Part shown: one piece after another, positions 33,832 through 43,518 of the stretch
Position numbering within the stretch: the stretch's first letter is position 1
How the letters are laid out: each line of letters opens with the position of its first letter
The notes under the pieces: generated by a model
What the model was told of the DNA's origin: nothing
Databases searched by the model: none
The model's input: the letters and a program-made list of their open reading frames with translations, nothing else
Source: Flavobacteriaceae bacterium
GTDB lineage: Bacteria; Bacteroidota; Bacteroidia; Flavobacteriales; Flavobacteriaceae
Direction of reading: 5' to 3'
Assembly: GCA_019634365.1 (NCBI GenBank)
Contig: JAHQVM010000055.1
Coordinates: forward strand, 1-54,783
Length of the DNA stretch: 54,783 nt
Made by a program: the position numbers and the translations under genes

Positions 33832-36800
33832 TTATGCTTCGTTTGTATTTCTCACTTTGGTTTGGTAGAACACATTAGGTTCGGTTCCTACCGCTTCCAA
33901 TAAGTGGTACATACGTTTATCTTCTTTCAATTCGAAAATCTCACTGTCGTGATCATTGATATCCCCAAATTTGATTGCTCCGGTTTCACAAGCAGCCGAA
34001 CAAGCTGTCTTGAATTCACCACTCTTCACAGGTCTTCCGTCACGCTTGGCATCCAAAATGGTCTTCTGAGTCATCTGGATACACATAGAACATTTCTCCA
34101 TCACACCTCGTGAACGAACTACGACGTCTGGATTCAATACCATACGACCCAAGTCGTTGTTCATATTGTAATCGAATTCATCGTTCTCGGCATACAAGAA
34201 CCAGTTGAAACGACGTACTTTATAAGGACAGTTGTTCGCACAGTAACGTGTTCCTACACAACGGTTATACGCCATGTGGTTCTGTCCTTGACGACCATGA
34301 GAGGTAGCAGCTACCGGACAAACCGTCTCACAAGGAGCATGGTTACAGTGCTGACACATCACCGGCTGGAATGCCACTTGCGGGTTGGCCGAAGCGCTTT
34401 CCATTTCGCCATACTCAGAAAGGGAGCTTCCCAATCCGGAAATATTGTCTTTCTTCTCAGCATCCCCAGCGAAGGAATCTTCGGAAGAATAATATCTATC
34501 GATTCGCAACCAGTGCATGTCACGGCTACGACGCATTTCAGATTTACCTACTACAGGAACATTATTTTCCGCATGACAAGCAATCACACAAGCTCCACAT
34601 CCCGTACACGCATTCAAGTCGATGGAAAGGTTGAAGTGATGACCAATAGAACGATCGAACGCCTCCCAAAGATCTGCATCTGGAGAGGTTACTGGAATTT
34701 CCTGGTGGTCTTTAGACACCTCAGGAATTGGATTCCAATCATGCACATCCTTCGTATTGAAAATCTCCAAGGTTGTTTCGCGAATGATATCGCGACCCAT
34801 CATCGTATTGTGCAATTGCACACAGGCAAACTCGTGTTCTCCAGAAACTTTCTCTATAGTTACACCTGCCTGCGTAGCTGAGAAATTATTGTAGAATGCA
34901 TAAGCATTTACTCCCGTCTGCATCTCACTCTGAACAGAGTCGGTACGACCATATCCAAGCGCGAGACCTATAGATCCAGCAGCTTGACCAGGCTGAATCA
35001 ACACAGGAACTTTCTCTAAGGTTACACCGCCCATGGTCACATTAACCAAACTTCCGTTCAATCCTCCGTTGGCCACATTCCAGTTCTCTAATCCAAGCTC
35101 TTTGGCATCGGCAGCAGAAACGGTAACGTAGTTATCCCAAGATGTTCTTGTAATTGGATCAGGCAATTCCTGCAACCATGGGTTGTTGGCCTGTTGCCCA
35201 TCTCCCAATCCAGTCTTCGTATATAAGGTAAGCTCGAAACCTCCTTCTTGGGCCGCACTCAAGGCACCACTAGAGGTAGAAGTTTCTGTAGTTTCGGCTG
35301 TATCGGCATCGGTAGTGATTTCAACAGCACTTTCGTATACTCCATCGTGTAATGCTTGGCTCCAAGAACCTCCATCGGCGAGGATGGTAGCACTCCACAT
35401 ATCTTTCAAATAGTTGTAGTAAGAGTCTCCATTTTCGGTCCACTGCACCAAACAATCCTGAAACTGTTGCGTATTGAACAACGGACGGATCGTTGGTTGT
35501 GTTAAACTGAACACTCCCTTTTTCAATTGTGCATCTCCCCAAGATTCTAAATAATGTGGGGTAGCAGCCACCAGTTTTGCTTTGGAAGCCGTTTCGTCTT
35601 CCTTCATCGCGAATGCTAACGTAAAATCTAGGTTTTCATAGGCAGCAGCAAACTCGGTATGCGGGAAAGAATATACTGGATTTACACCCACGGTGATCAA
35701 TCCTTTTACACTTCCGCTCACAACACCATTCATAACATTGGCTACTTCGCTAGCACTTCCCATGGCAGTCATTCGAGGACGATCTTTGTCTATCACCTCA
35801 CGGGACTCGTTGTATGTTAAAACAGCTTCTTGCAGCCTAGCATCTTCCACTCCAGTAATAATCACACCCTTGCTTCCCGCCTTAGCCAATTGCGCTTTGG
35901 CTTTATTTACAGCTTCAGCTACATTGTCGGCAAGACCTGAGGTTCCTCCACCCAACAAAGCATTAAGCACTGCTATTTGATCAGAGGGTTTTACAGGAAC
36001 ACGAACATCAGCATTAGCCCCAGAAAGCGTCATGTTGGCTTCGAATTGGAAATGCTTGGACATTTTTCCATTCTTTGGAATACGTCCTTTGGCATATGCT
36101 CCTTCGTAACCACCCCCTTGCCAGTCACCAATAAAATCGGCTCCTACAGACACAATCACTTCTGCCTTTGAGAAGTCATAATCTGCTAAAGCTCGGGTTC
36201 CATATTTGGTTTGGAAAGCATCCGCAGCGGCACTGGAAGAAACCGTATCGTAAATGACATGGCGAATGTTTGGATATTTTGTTTTGAAATCGGCAATCAA
36301 TTGCGAAGTAGAAGGACTTGCAAAAGTTTGGGTAAGCAATACTACATCTTGGCCGGCGGTTGCATTCAACTTGCCAGCAACTGCAGTATGCAATTCGTCC
36401 CAAGAAGCATCTTCTCCGTTCACTTTAGGTCCTTGAAGGCGATTCTTGTCATACATGGACAACACGGAAGCATGCACACGTGCATTTACACTACCGCCAT
36501 GCTTGGCCATATCGTTTCGCTCTATCTTGATAGGACGCCCTTCACGTGTTTTCACCAATACATTGGCAAAATCGAATCCATCTGCAATCGTACTTGCATA
36601 ATAGTTAGCTACTCCAGGAACGATTTCGTCCGGTGCCACTACATAAGGAATGGATTTGATAACAGGACCTTCACAGGCAGCCAAAGAAGCAGCTGCGGTT
36701 GTGAATCCAACATATTTTAAGAAATCGCGTCGTGTGGTCGAAGAGGCTTCCAACGTTTCTTTGTCGCCTAAGAAATCATCCGTAGGGATGGGCTCGACAA

Positions 36801-36885
36801 ATTCGTTTTGTTTCAGCGTCTCAACAATAGAGCTATTCTCGTTTAGCTCTTCAACACTTTTCCAGTATTTCTTGTTTGATGCCAT
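33832..36885 (-). CDS. actB: Alternative complex III iron-sulfur subunit ActB
   Basis: This 1017-residue protein joins a molybdopterin-oxidoreductase-like domain without cofactor (about residues 60-700) to a ferredoxin-like domain (about residues 745-1000). The N-terminus has a twin-arginine signal, TTRRDFLKYVGF, ending in LAAC, so export by Tat and possibly a lipid anchor are likely. Cluster motifs are CTGCGACVIACHAENN, CQHCNHAPCETVCPVAA, CVGTRYCANNCPYKVRRF and CSMCIQMTQ with CSAACETGAIKFG, giving four Fe-S clusters. ActB links ActC to the hemes of ActA. It is 33 bases after actA and 30 before actC. Confidence 0.95.
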   Translation of the reverse strand: MASNKKYWKSVEELNENSSIVETLKQNEFVEPIPTDDFLGDKETLEASSTTRRDFLKYVGFTTAAASLAACEGPVIKSIPYVVAPDEIVPGVANYYASTIADGFDFANVLVKTREGRPIKIERNDMAKHGGSVNARVHASVLSMYDKNRLQGPKVNGEDASWDELHTAVAGKLNATAGQDVVLLTQTFASPSTSQLIADFKTKYPNIRHVIYDTVSSSAAADAFQTKYGTRALADYDFSKAEVIVSVGADFIGDWQGGGYEGAYAKGRIPKNGKMSKHFQFEANMTLSGANADVRVPVKPSDQIAVLNALLGGGTSGLADNVAEAVNKAKAQLAKAGSKGVIITGVEDARLQEAVLTYNESREVIDKDRPRMTAMGSASEVANVMNGVVSGSVKGLITVGVNPVYSFPHTEFAAAYENLDFTLAFAMKEDETASKAKLVAATPHYLESWGDAQLKKGVFSLTQPTIRPLFNTQQFQDCLVQWTENGDSYYNYLKDMWSATILADGGSWSQALHDGVYESAVEITTDADTAETTETSTSSGALSAAQEGGFELTLYTKTGLGDGQQANNPWLQELPDPITRTSWDNYVTVSAADAKELGLENWNVANGGLNGSLVNVTMGGVTLEKVPVLIQPGQAAGSIGLALGYGRTDSVQSEMQTGVNAYAFYNNFSATQAGVTIEKVSGEHEFACVQLHNTMMGRDIIRETTLEIFNTKDVHDWNPIPEVSKDHQEIPVTSPDADLWEAFDRSIGHHFNLSIDLNACTGCGACVIACHAENNVPVVGKSEMRRSRDMHWLRIDRYYSSEDSFAGDAEKKDNISGLGSSLSEYGEMESASANPQVAFQPVMCQHCNHAPCETVCPVAATSHGRQGQNHMAYNRCVGTRYCANNCPYKVRRFNWFLYAENDEFDYNMNNDLGRMVLNPDVVVRSRGVMEKCSMCIQMTQKTILDAKRDGRPVKSGEFKTACSAACETGAIKFGDINDHDSEIFELKEDKRMYHLLEAVGTEPNVFYQTKVRNTNEA

Positions 36886-36918
36886 ATTATGATCGTAAAA
36901 TAATATTCAAGTTTAATT

Positions 36919-38217
36919 TTAGTAGTGACATTTTCCACATTCCAGACCACCCATTTCGGCTGCGGTCAACTTCTCCTTACCGTACTTTTTGGAAAGCTCC
37001 GCATGGATCTTTTCGTAGTACTCATTGTCTGCTACATTCACATTGGTTTCACGGTGACAGTTAATACACCATCCCATGGTGAGCGGAGCGTGCTGCTCCA
37101 AGATTTCCATTTCCTCTACCGGACCGTGACACGTCTGACACTCAACTCCAGCTACGGTAACGTGCTGTGAGTGGTTGAAATATGCAAAGTCTGGTAGGTT
37201 GTGGATGCGAACCCACTTTACAGGTTTTTCTTCGCCTGTGTATGCTTGGGTAGCTTCGTCCCAACCTACGGCCGCATATAATTTTTGAATTTCAGCATTG
37301 TAGTCCACACCATATTCATTTTGTCCTTCTACCTGCGTAGCAGCTGCCACTTCTGCAATACTCTTGTGACAGTTCATACATACATTCAAAGAAGGAATCC
37401 CCGAAGTCTTACTCTTACGAGCAGAACTGTGGCAGTAATTACAATCGATCTGATTCACACCAGCGTGGATTCTATGCGAATAGTGAATTGGTTGAACCGG
37501 AGCGTATCCTTGATCCACCCCAACTTGCATCATCCATCCATAGGCAAAGTATCCAGCAGACAGCAATAAGAAAATGGAAGTTACTAATACCAAGAATTGG
37601 TTTTCGGCAAAGGCTTTCCAAATTGGGGTACCTTTTTCTTTCTCTTTCAATTCCACCCCTTGCGACTCGGCAAAGCGACGTAATGTTTTGTTCACCAAGA
37701 TCAGGACAATGATGAGCATCCCAAACATCAAAGCAAGAATCGCTAAGATGATATTGTTTGAAACGCCTGGATCTGGTGTCACCTGCCCATCACCTTCAGG
37801 AATCACCGGCTTAGGTGGTGCAGTATAAGTATAGGCAAGAATATTATCGATATCATCATTGGTCAAGGTAGGAAAAGCAGTCATGACTGCCTGATTGTTC
37901 TCATTGAACAATTTCACCGCTAAAGCATCTCCAGCCTTCACCAATTCCTGACTGTTGCGGATCCACTTGTACAACCACTCACGATCGTACTTATCACCAA
38001 CACCGCGAAGTGCTGGACCCGTTGCCTTCTTTCCTAATTTGTGACAGGCCGCACAATTGGCCTTAAACAATTTCTCACCCGCTACCGTATCGGCAGCCTG
38101 CGTGGGCAAAAAAGAAGTAGAGGCGAAAGTGCTTTGGGAGAAAGAAAGGGTTAGTACTAAAACTAACGCTATAAATGACCATTTTTTGGGTAGATTTCGG
38201 TAAGGTACCTTTTCCAT
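36919..38217 (-). CDS. actA: Alternative complex III multiheme cytochrome ActA
   Basis: Six CxxCH heme sites are visible: CAACH in an N-terminal mono-heme cytochrome c-like domain (ANCAACHKLGKKATGPALRG, distal Met in QAVMTAF), then CNYCH, CMNCH, CQTCH, CINCH and CGKCH in the C-terminal part. A membrane helix separates the two parts and a signal peptide starts the protein. The start is uncertain: ATGs at 38286, 38241 and 38217 are in frame, and I prefer 38217 because it gives the most regular signal peptide (MEKVPYRNLPKKWSFIALVL). ActA relays electrons from ActB outward. It is the first gene of the operon. Confidence 0.93.
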   Translation of the reverse strand: MEKVPYRNLPKKWSFIALVLVLTLSFSQSTFASTSFLPTQAADTVAGEKLFKANCAACHKLGKKATGPALRGVGDKYDREWLYKWIRNSQELVKAGDALAVKLFNENNQAVMTAFPTLTNDDIDNILAYTYTAPPKPVIPEGDGQVTPDPGVSNNIILAILALMFGMLIIVLILVNKTLRRFAESQGVELKEKEKGTPIWKAFAENQFLVLVTSIFLLLSAGYFAYGWMMQVGVDQGYAPVQPIHYSHRIHAGVNQIDCNYCHSSARKSKTSGIPSLNVCMNCHKSIAEVAAATQVEGQNEYGVDYNAEIQKLYAAVGWDEATQAYTGEEKPVKWVRIHNLPDFAYFNHSQHVTVAGVECQTCHGPVEEMEILEQHAPLTMGWCINCHRETNVNVADNEYYEKIHAELSKKYGKEKLTAAEMGGLECGKCHY

Positions 38218-38311
38218 ACGATCGGTTATATTATTATCCATAAGTTTGGCACGCAATTGGTTATAAATGGTTGTGTTTTCGAACATTTTTTACGTGCCAC
38301 AAATAACTGTG

Positions 38312-38319
38312 CAAAAGTA
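38312..38319 (-). promoter_or_regulatory. Promoter -7 element of the act-cta operon
   Basis: TACTTTTG on the minus strand matches TAnnTTTG and lies 26 bases before the most upstream actA ATG. At the -33 spacing there is TTT, not TTG. It would drive all eight genes actA to ctaD, about 11.8 kb, up to the terminator at 26445. Confidence 0.5.
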
Positions 38320-38416
38320 CGCCATAAAGTCGATTTTCGAAATCCAAATGAACTGTTAAACCTAATTTATATAGATTCTAAATAATAAATATACTCCTTT
38401 AAAAGTTATTTAGATT

Positions 38417-38424
38417 TACATTTG
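38417..38424 (+). promoter_or_regulatory. Promoter -7 element of the SPOR gene
   Basis: TACATTTG matches TAnnTTTG, 15 bases before the ATG at 38440, which is preceded by AGAAGGA. There is no TTG at the -33 spacing. Confidence 0.4.
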
Positions 38425-38439
38425 CAAAAAAGAAGGAAT

Positions 38440-38835
38440 ATGATTGCATTTCGAAACCCATACAAGCTTCTGATTTTGACTCTTTTCTTAACGTTGATTT
38501 CCGTTTCCGGACAGGCGCAAACGGCCACTGTTACCATAAATCAGGATGAGAAAATCCCACAATTATTGGAGCTGAAAAAAGAAATGGAGAAGGATAATGA
38601 GCTTACTGAAGGATTTACGATTCAGCTTTATTATGGTTCCCTAAGAAGAGCCAATACCGTGATTTCAAATTATAGAAACAAGTATGCACAATGGCCCGCT
38701 TCTATTGAATATGAAACCCCAAATTACAAGGTTTGGGTAGGAAATTTCACCTCCCGACTTGAGGCCGATCGGGCGCTTCTGGAAGTGCACCGAAATTTCC
38801 CCACGGCCTTTGTTTTGCAGCCCAACAAGAAATAG
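38440..38835 (+). CDS. Small secreted SPOR-domain protein
   Basis: The protein (131 residues from the ATG at 38440) has a signal peptide ending at GQAQ (residues 1-27), a short linker, and a SPOR domain at about residues 52-128 (FTIQLYYGSLRRANTVISNY ... PNYKVWVGNFTSRLEADRAL). SPOR domains bind denuded glycan strands of septal peptidoglycan. The protein is little more than that domain, so it is probably periplasmic. It is transcribed divergently from actA and is convergent with infB, with a shared terminator. Confidence 0.85.
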   Translation: MIAFRNPYKLLILTLFLTLISVSGQAQTATVTINQDEKIPQLLELKKEMEKDNELTEGFTIQLYYGSLRRANTVISNYRNKYAQWPASIEYETPNYKVWVGNFTSRLEADRALLEVHRNFPTAFVLQPNKK

Positions 38836-38855
38836 TTCAAACAACTATACAACAT

Positions 38856-38886
38856 AAAAAAGCGACCCTCGGGTCGCTTTTCTTTT
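38856..38886. terminator. Bidirectional terminator between the SPOR gene and infB
   Basis: The stem AAAAGCGACC / GGTCGCTTTT with a 4-base loop is followed by TCTTTTTC on the plus strand and preceded by an A-run that gives a T-run on the minus strand. The two convergent genes can share it. Confidence 0.85.
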
Positions 38887-38901
38887 TCTATAATCTTCTA
38901 A

Positions 38902-41601
38902 TTACAACTTCTTCTTTACGGCTACTTCCTGGAAGGCTTCCAGAATGTCCCCTTCTTTGATATCGTTGTAATTCTTGACTTGCATACCACAATCGTATCC
39001 TTTGGACACTTCCTTCACATCATCCTTGAATCGCTTCAGGGACGCCAATTCTCCGGTGAACACAACCACACCCTCACGGATCAATCTAATTCCTGAACTC
39101 CTGAAAATCTTACCATTGGTCACCATACAACCTGCAATGGTTCCAATTTTGGAGATTTTGAAGGTCTCTCGGATTTCGGCCGTACCTGTAATCTCCTCTT
39201 TCATTTCTGGAGACAACATTCCTTCCATAGCATCCTTCAGGTCGTTAATGGCATCGTAGATAATCGAGTACATTCTGATATCGATTTCTTCTTTGTCCGC
39301 CAATTGACGGGCATTCCCCATAGGACGAACATTAAACCCAATTACGATCGCATCCGATGCAGAAGCTAAGAGCACATCACTTTCGGTAATGGCACCAACT
39401 CCTTTATGAATGATATTTACCTGAATTTCTTCCGTAGATAATTTTAAGAAGGAGTCAGTCAAGGCTTCTACCGATCCATCCACATCCCCTTTCAGGATAA
39501 TGTTCAATTCTTTAAAGTCACCCAATGCAATTCGGCGACCAATCTCATCCAGTGTAATATGGCGTTGCGTTCTTACACTCTGCTCACGTTGAAGCTGAGT
39601 ACGCTTATTGGCAATGTCCTTCGCCTCACGTTCATCTTCGAATACATTGAACTTATCTCCTGCTTGCGGGGCTCCATCCAAACCTAAAATGGATACGGGT
39701 GTCGAAGGCCCTGCTTCTTTTATCTTTTTACCACGCTCATCGTGCATGGCTTTTACTTTTCCACTGTGTTGTCCAGCCAGTACATAATCCCCAATTTTTA
39801 GGGTACCACCCTGCACTAGGATGGTAGAAACGTATCCACGTCCTTTATCCAAGAATGCTTCCACTACGGTTCCATTGGCCACCTTATTAGGGTTGGCTTG
39901 CAATTCCAACAATTCTGCCTCCAAAAGTACTTTTTCAAGAAGTTCGTTCACCCCTTGACCCGTTTTGGCTGAAATATCATGCGATTGGATTTTTCCACCC
40001 CAATCTTCTACCAACAGGTTCATACTGGCCAATCCTTCTTTGATCTTATCGGGATTTGCAGTTGGCTTATCTATTTTATTAATCGCAAATACAATGGGAA
40101 CTCCAGCTGCTTGGGCGTGTGAAATAGCTTCCTTGGTCTGCGGCATGATGTCATCATCTGCTGCCACCACAATAATGGCTAAATCCGTGACCTGGGCACC
40201 ACGGGCACGCATCGCGGTAAACGCTTCGTGACCTGGTGTATCCAAGAAAGCAATTTTTTGTCCGCTCTCCAGAGTTACTCCATAGGCGCCAATGTGCTGT
40301 GTAATTCCACCGGATTCACCTGCAATCACATTTTCTTCACGAATGTAATCCAACAGGGACGTCTTTCCGTGGTCTACGTGACCCATTACGGTAACAATAG
40401 GCGCTCTTGCTTCCAAGTCTTCTGGACTGTCCTCCACTTCTTGGATGGCTTCCTCGATATCGGCGGTAACAAACTCTACGGTGAAACCAAATTCATCGGC
40501 AACGATACTCAAGGTCTCGGCATCCAGACGTTGATTCATGGTTACCATCATACCCAAGGACATGCACGCAGAAATAACTTGGGTAACGGGTACATTCATC
40601 ATAGTAGCAACTTCACTTACGGTAACAAATTCTGTCACCTTAAGCACTTTGCTTTCTGCATCCAACTGTGCCAATTCATCTTCGGTCTTCTGCCTGTGGA
40701 TATCACGCTTTTCCCTACGGTATTTGGCAGCCTTTCCTTTAGAAGATTTTCCTTGCAGTTTTTCTAAGGTTTCCCTTACCTGCTTTTGTACTTCTTCTTC
40801 ACTTGGCTCCTCCTTGGGAACATGTGTTCTTCCTTTTCCTTTGCCTCGATTATCTCTGTAATTTCCACCTTGAGAAGGTCCTTTACTAATTCTACGACGC
40901 TTGGTTTTCTTCTCGCCCTTCTGATTCTTATCATCCTTCTTCGCATCCTTCTTCTTCTCAGGCTTCTTGAACTTGGAAAGGTCTATTTTATTCCCTGTAA
41001 ACTTAGGACCATCCAGTTTTTTGTACTGGGTTTTTACCTTTTCGGGGCCCTTTGGGGTTTCTGGCTCGGTCTTGGCTGCTTCCTCTTTTTTAGGAGCTTC
41101 TTCCTTCTTGGCCTCAACCACTTCTTTCTTCTCCTCTTTCTTAGGAGCAGGTTCTTTTTTAACCTCTGGCTCGGGAGCCTTTTCTTCTTTAACAGGAGCT
41201 TTGGCTTCTTCCTTGGCTTCTACTTCTTCCTTGACTTCTTCCTTCTTCTCCTTATCTCCATCCAAATCGATTTTACCCACTTGCTTGGGGCCTTCCAATT
41301 TGGCTTCGGCTTTGATCACGCGAGACTCGGTTTGTTTTTCCTCCAATTCCTTCTCACGTGCCAAGCGCAACTCTTCCTTTTCCTTGCGCTTTTCCTCTCC
41401 CACTTCTTTGGAGGCAACCTTTTTGCTTTTGTCGGTTTGAAATTCGTCGAAAAGCACCTGGTATTCAGCATCACTTATCTTCGTAGTAGGGCGTGCCTCT
41501 ACGTCGTATCCGTGCGATGCCAAATGCTCCACAGCACGATCCAGTGAGATGTTGAACTCCCTTAGTACTTTACTAAGTCTCATTGTTTTTACTTCAGCCA
41601 T
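38902..41601 (-). CDS. infB: Translation initiation factor IF-2
   Basis: IF-2 is the GTPase that places the initiator tRNA on the small ribosomal subunit. The 899-residue protein starts [20 protein letters not shown] (the small N-terminal IF2 domain). Residues 70-300 are a Lys/Glu/Pro-rich low-complexity arm, and a second IF2-N domain follows near residue 325. The G domain has [24 protein letters not shown] and NKIDKP. Domains II-IV follow to the C-terminus. Length fits Bacteroidota IF-2. It is the last gene of the rimP-nusA-infB operon, 59 bases after nusA. Confidence 0.97.
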   Translation of the reverse strand: MAEVKTMRLSKVLREFNISLDRAVEHLASHGYDVEARPTTKISDAEYQVLFDEFQTDKSKKVASKEVGEEKRKEKEELRLAREKELEEKQTESRVIKAEAKLEGPKQVGKIDLDGDKEKKEEVKEEVEAKEEAKAPVKEEKAPEPEVKKEPAPKKEEKKEVVEAKKEEAPKKEEAAKTEPETPKGPEKVKTQYKKLDGPKFTGNKIDLSKFKKPEKKKDAKKDDKNQKGEKKTKRRRISKGPSQGGNYRDNRGKGKGRTHVPKEEPSEEEVQKQVRETLEKLQGKSSKGKAAKYRREKRDIHRQKTEDELAQLDAESKVLKVTEFVTVSEVATMMNVPVTQVISACMSLGMMVTMNQRLDAETLSIVADEFGFTVEFVTADIEEAIQEVEDSPEDLEARAPIVTVMGHVDHGKTSLLDYIREENVIAGESGGITQHIGAYGVTLESGQKIAFLDTPGHEAFTAMRARGAQVTDLAIIVVAADDDIMPQTKEAISHAQAAGVPIVFAINKIDKPTANPDKIKEGLASMNLLVEDWGGKIQSHDISAKTGQGVNELLEKVLLEAELLELQANPNKVANGTVVEAFLDKGRGYVSTILVQGGTLKIGDYVLAGQHSGKVKAMHDERGKKIKEAGPSTPVSILGLDGAPQAGDKFNVFEDEREAKDIANKRTQLQREQSVRTQRHITLDEIGRRIALGDFKELNIILKGDVDGSVEALTDSFLKLSTEEIQVNIIHKGVGAITESDVLLASASDAIVIGFNVRPMGNARQLADKEEIDIRMYSIIYDAINDLKDAMEGMLSPEMKEEITGTAEIRETFKISKIGTIAGCMVTNGKIFRSSGIRLIREGVVVFTGELASLKRFKDDVKEVSKGYDCGMQVKNYNDIKEGDILEAFQEVAVKKKL

Positions 41602-41660
41602 AAACTGCTTTCCTGTTATTCTTTTTTATTATTGAATCGTAAATGTAGTCAAATCTTCGA

Positions 41661-42893
41661 CTACTCTTCAAATTCTTCTTTTAATATGTTGACCACCTCT
41701 TGAATGGTCTCCTCTTCCAAATCGGTTCCATTGACCAAGAAAGAGATATCTTTTTCCAATACACTTTTTGCTGTATCCAAACCGATTTTCTTGAATTCAT
41801 CGATGATCCACTCTTCGATTTCATCGCTAAACTCGGTTAACTCAACATCCTCCTCGGCACCTTCACGCAACACATCGATTTCATAACCCGTGAGCTGACC
41901 TGCCAAACGGATGTTGTGCCCACCACGACCGATCGCCTTGGACACTTCTTCCGGTTTTAGGATCACCTCTGCACGTTTGGTTTCATCATCAATATTAATA
42001 GATGTCACCTTAGCGGGACTCAATGCTCGTGTGATGAAAAGGTTAAGGTTATTGGTATAATTGATTACGTCGATATTTTCGTTCCCCAACTCGCGTACGA
42101 TTCCATGAATACGGGATCCTTTCATACCTACACAGGCTCCAACGGGATCAATACGATCATCGTACGAATCTACTGCTACTTTTGCCTTCTCCCCAGGGAT
42201 ACGAACTACTTTTTTCACATTGATAAGACCATCGAATACTTCTGGGATTTCCTGCTCGAACAATTTCTCCAAGAACAAAGGACTGGCCCTGGACATGATG
42301 ATGGCGGGTTTATTCCCTTTAAGCTCCACACTCTCAATAATTCCACGTACGTTATCCCCTTTTCTGAAGAAATCGGATGGAATTTGCTTTTCCTTCGGAA
42401 GGATGATCTCGTTTCCTTCATCATCCAATAAAATCACAGCTCTGTGTCGAATGTGATGTACTTCTGCTGTGTAAATATCGCCTTCCAATTCCTTGAACTG
42501 CTTATAGATATTGGTATTATCGTGTTCGTGAATTTTAGAAATAAGGTTTTGACGCAAGGCCAAGATAGAACGACGTCCTAAATCGATGAGCTTCACTTCT
42601 TCAGACACATCCTCACCCACTTCGAAGTCATCCTCTATTTTGCGCGCTTCGGTCAAAGAAATCTCCTCATTGGGATCTTCCACTTCACCATCGGCAACAA
42701 CGATTCGGTTTCTCCAAATTTCCAAATCCCCTTTATCGGGGTTAATAATGATATCGAAGTTGTCATCACTTCCGTATTTCTTCTTGAGTGCATTTCTAAA
42801 AACATCCTCCAGGATCGCCATAAGCGTAACCCTGTCTATCATCTTGTCATCTTTGAACTCTGAAAATGATTCGATCAACGCTAAATTTTCCAT
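41661..42893 (-). CDS. nusA: Transcription elongation/termination factor NusA
   Basis: The 410-residue protein has the NusA N-terminal domain (LMAILEDVFRNALKKKYG), an S1 domain near residues 135-200 (FRKGDNVRGIIESVE), and KH domains (VGACVGMKGSRIHGIVRELG, KAIGRGGHNIRLAGQLTG). It lacks the C-terminal acidic repeats of the E. coli protein, which is normal in this phylum. NusA binds RNA polymerase and controls pausing and intrinsic termination. The gene is 10 bases after rimP; note that the operon leader has a terminator-like hairpin. Confidence 0.97.
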   Translation of the reverse strand: MENLALIESFSEFKDDKMIDRVTLMAILEDVFRNALKKKYGSDDNFDIIINPDKGDLEIWRNRIVVADGEVEDPNEEISLTEARKIEDDFEVGEDVSEEVKLIDLGRRSILALRQNLISKIHEHDNTNIYKQFKELEGDIYTAEVHHIRHRAVILLDDEGNEIILPKEKQIPSDFFRKGDNVRGIIESVELKGNKPAIIMSRASPLFLEKLFEQEIPEVFDGLINVKKVVRIPGEKAKVAVDSYDDRIDPVGACVGMKGSRIHGIVRELGNENIDVINYTNNLNLFITRALSPAKVTSINIDDETKRAEVILKPEEVSKAIGRGGHNIRLAGQLTGYEIDVLREGAEEDVELTEFSDEIEEWIIDEFKKIGLDTAKSVLEKDISFLVNGTDLEEETIQEVVNILKEEFEE

Positions 42894-42903
42894 ATCATTC
42901 TAA

Positions 42904-43362
42904 TTAAAATGTTATCATAACTTTTGCTTCTACAATATTTTCATAAGGCACTATCGCCTCTTTTTGAACGGTTACTTTTCCTTTGCCTACAGGTTTGGGT
43001 TCCCTTGTTTTCCACTGAAGGGTAATATCGAACTCACTAGCAGCTACCAATTGCCCCTCTAAGGTTTCCCCTTCCGTTTTCACTTTCAACTTGCGCCCCA
43101 CATTCTTCACGTATTGACGGGCCATCGTGAGGGGTTCGGATACCCCGGCGGAAAGGACTTCCAGGGAAAAATCTTCTTCTTCCCGATCCAAATTGTGCTC
43201 GATGGCACGACTTACCGCGATACAATCCTCAACCTTTACTCCGTAGTCTCCATCGATGGTTACCCGAATCTGATTGCCGGGTGTAATCTCAAGATTTATC
43301 AAAAACAAAGAGGGATTTTCATCCAGTGCTTTCTGCAACAATGCTGTAACTTTCTCCTGCAT
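42904..43362 (-). CDS. rimP: Ribosome maturation factor RimP
   Basis: RimP assists 30S subunit assembly. The 152-residue protein has the family features: an N-terminal alpha/beta domain with ITPGNQIRVTIDGDYGVKVEDC and the SRAIEHNLDREEEDFSLEVLSAGV stretch, then a small SH3-like C-terminal domain. The ATG at 43362 is preceded directly by a TTG that could in principle extend it by one codon. It is the first gene of the rimP-nusA-infB operon. Confidence 0.94.
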   Translation of the reverse strand: MQEKVTALLQKALDENPSLFLINLEITPGNQIRVTIDGDYGVKVEDCIAVSRAIEHNLDREEEDFSLEVLSAGVSEPLTMARQYVKNVGRKLKVKTEGETLEGQLVAASEFDITLQWKTREPKPVGKGKVTVQKEAIVPYENIVEAKVMITF

Positions 43363-43375
43363 CAATTTTGGCTAT

Positions 43376-43401
43376 AAAAAGAGGGGACTTCCCGTCCCCT
43401 C
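43376..43401 (-). terminator. Terminator-like hairpin in the leader of rimP-nusA-infB
   Basis: On the minus strand an 8-bp perfect stem (GAGGGGAC / GTCCCCTC) with a GGGAA loop is followed directly by TTTTT, 13 bases before the rimP ATG. No gene lies upstream on this strand that it could terminate, because the uspA gene is divergent. It is therefore a candidate attenuator inside the leader. Confidence 0.7.
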
Positions 43402-43425
43402 GTCGTACTGCGCTTAAATTCGGTG

Positions 43426-43433
43426 CAAATATA
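43426..43433 (-). promoter_or_regulatory. Promoter -7 element of rimP-nusA-infB
   Basis: TATATTTG on the minus strand matches TAnnTTTG. It would start transcription near 43419, about 18 bases before the terminator-like hairpin. No TTG is seen at the -33 spacing. Confidence 0.5.
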
Positions 43434-43518
43434 CTATATTTTTCGGGATAATAAAAACCAAAGGGCTCATTATTATTTTGTATTTTAATTGTGCTAAAAC
43501 CTTCCAATTTATACACTT

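Noticed and set aside
34276-34881. Open frame of 201 codons on the plus strand inside actB
   Set aside because: It is antisense to the Fe-S domain of ActB, which has all expected motifs, and shows no features of its own.
38245-38260. TTGGCACG on the plus strand within the 5' part of actA, resembling a sigma-54 element
   Set aside because: At the required spacing the -12 element reads TGGT, not TTGC, and the stretch may be coding sequence. The match to the real candidate at 44397 looks like chance.
40786-41547. Open frame of 253 codons on the plus strand, antisense to infB
   Set aside because: It is a shadow of the Lys/Glu/Pro-rich arm of IF-2, which read backwards gives Phe/Leu-rich nonsense. 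It has no promoter and no recognisable domain.
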